From JANNVZ01 sp046153915 (GTDB lineage Bacteria; Bacteroidota; Bacteroidia; Flavobacteriales_D; Sanyastnellaceae): a stretch of 6,869 nt of DNA. Position 1 is the stretch's first letter. The number at the start of each line of letters is the position of its first letter. The notes under the pieces were generated by a model that was not told the DNA's origin, ran no database searches, and saw nothing but the letters and a program-made list of their open reading frames with translations. Positions 6,255-6,869 of this stretch are shown piece by piece. The position numbers and the translations under genes are program-made. The stretch spans positions 1-6,869 of the forward strand of contig JBJXFC010000247.1 of NCBI GenBank assembly GCA_046153915.1, read 5' to 3'.

Positions 6255-6869
6255 TAAAAGCAGAACCGCGGACGATATTAAACTTTTTGCATACGCACTT
6301 CGATGTGGTGCGCGATTTGTTCGACTTCCATGCAGAAGACGGCATAATCCGCAAGGAAACATTGAATCACGTGTGCGAAAAACACGGCAGTTTTATTCAG
6401 AGTAAACTGAAAGAATACCGTGTTATCCGTTCACTCGGAGAAGATTTTGAAATGCGTGATGCGTATTTCAAGATGATGGAATTCCTTTTGTCGGAGTTCA
6501 AGCCTCTCCTTCCAGAAACGATTGAGAAGTATAAACTTTCGATCAGCGAACTTTTTCTTAAAATCAGAAAGAGTATTGCCCAGCAAAGCGACCGCGACAT
6601 TTTGCAGGAACGTGTTAAAAATCTCAACCAGCAGATCCGTGAATTTGTCGACATGGTAGAGAAAAACACATGGAGACTACTGGCTGAAACGCGCGATCTT
6701 AAGAGCAATATCGAGCGTATTGAATACCGCGATAAGGTACACAAGGCATCGTTTTGGATTGAATACTACATCCTTCCATTGAACCGCATCCTCGATGTGA
6801 ATCACAGTGAGAGTATCGCTCAGAAGTTGATGGAAGTAAGTGAATTTGCAAACCGCCGTCGTCTTGATT
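6251..6869 (+). CDS. Putative MukF/MksF/JetA-like kleisin subunit (N-terminal 206 residues, cut by window edge)
   Basis: The ATG at 6251 overlaps the preceding small ORF by four bases; an in-frame stop at 6230 rules out a much longer N-terminus. Residues about 15-72 look like a winged helix: an FDVVRDLFDF helix, DGIIRKETL, a second helix ending SKLKEYRVIR, and GEDFEMRD as the wing. The rest, from about residue 76 to 182, is mostly amphipathic helix (SDRDILQERVKNLNQQIREF, then VEKNTWRLLAETRDLKSNI), recalling the winged-helix plus helical-bundle layout of MukF and JetA. No clear sequence signature proves the family; the assignment rests on architecture and on the MukB-like gene in the same operon. 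The frame is open to the last base, so the C-terminal part that would contact the ATPase head is missing. If not a kleisin, it is an unclassified wHTH/helical partner of the ATPase. Confidence 0.6.
   Translation, partial: MIKAEPRTILNFLHTHFDVVRDLFDFHAEDGIIRKETLNHVCEKHGSFIQSKLKEYRVIRSLGEDFEMRDAYFKMMEFLLSEFKPLLPETIEKYKLSISELFLKIRKSIAQQSDRDILQERVKNLNQQIREFVDMVEKNTWRLLAETRDLKSNIERIEYRDKVHKASFWIEYYILPLNRILDVNHSESIAQKLMEVSEFANRRRLD

Noticed and set aside
1..6869. CRISPR arrays, tRNA/rRNA genes, insertion sequences or transposon ends
   Set aside because: No regularly spaced repeats, cloverleaf-like sequence, transposase or terminal inverted repeats were seen on either strand.

Overview
The window looks like chromosomal DNA from a member of the Bacteroidota. 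The evidence is the style of the DnaN, ExoIII and DUF4197 proteins, the lack of Shine-Dalgarno sequences in front of clear starts, and promoter-like elements matching the Bacteroidota -7 consensus TAnnTTTG (TATATTTG before dnaN, TAGCTTTG before the SMC-like gene). Genus-level placement is not possible from this sequence alone.

Layout. Positions 1-3121 hold four minus-strand genes, read right to left. dnaN (sliding clamp, 3121 to 2000) ends at a clear hairpin/T-tract terminator. A DUF4197 lipoprotein (1906 to 1166) and a CPBP-type intramembrane protein (1159 to 542) form a tight pair with a 6-nt gap. The exodeoxyribonuclease III gene (xth, start at 504) runs off the left edge. These are housekeeping or chromosomal genes, and two of them (dnaN, xth) serve replication and repair.

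Positions 3122-3463 are a 342-bp divergent intergenic region. It carries a dnaN promoter candidate, a 20-bp imperfect direct repeat with a 30-bp period, and a promoter candidate for the rightward operon.

Positions 3464-6869 form a plus-strand operon. It starts with an 883-aa SMC/MukB/MksB-like ATPase: Walker A, two coiled-coil arms around a short hinge-like segment, a degenerate signature motif, and Walker B followed by a MukB-like AAP tail. Next come a 34-residue very acidic ORF and a gene overlapping it by ATGA. That last gene encodes a winged-helix/helical protein, cut off by the right edge, which fits the position and look of a MukF/MksF/JetA-type kleisin partner.

The best candidate for something poorly described is this operon: a compact, divergent MukBEF/MksBEF/Wadjet-like condensin with the ATPase gene first and a tiny acidic ORF where a larger accessory subunit might be expected. 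Whether it organises the chromosome or defends against plasmids cannot be decided here, because the genes after position 6869 (a possible MukE/JetB-like subunit or JetD-like nuclease) are not in the window.
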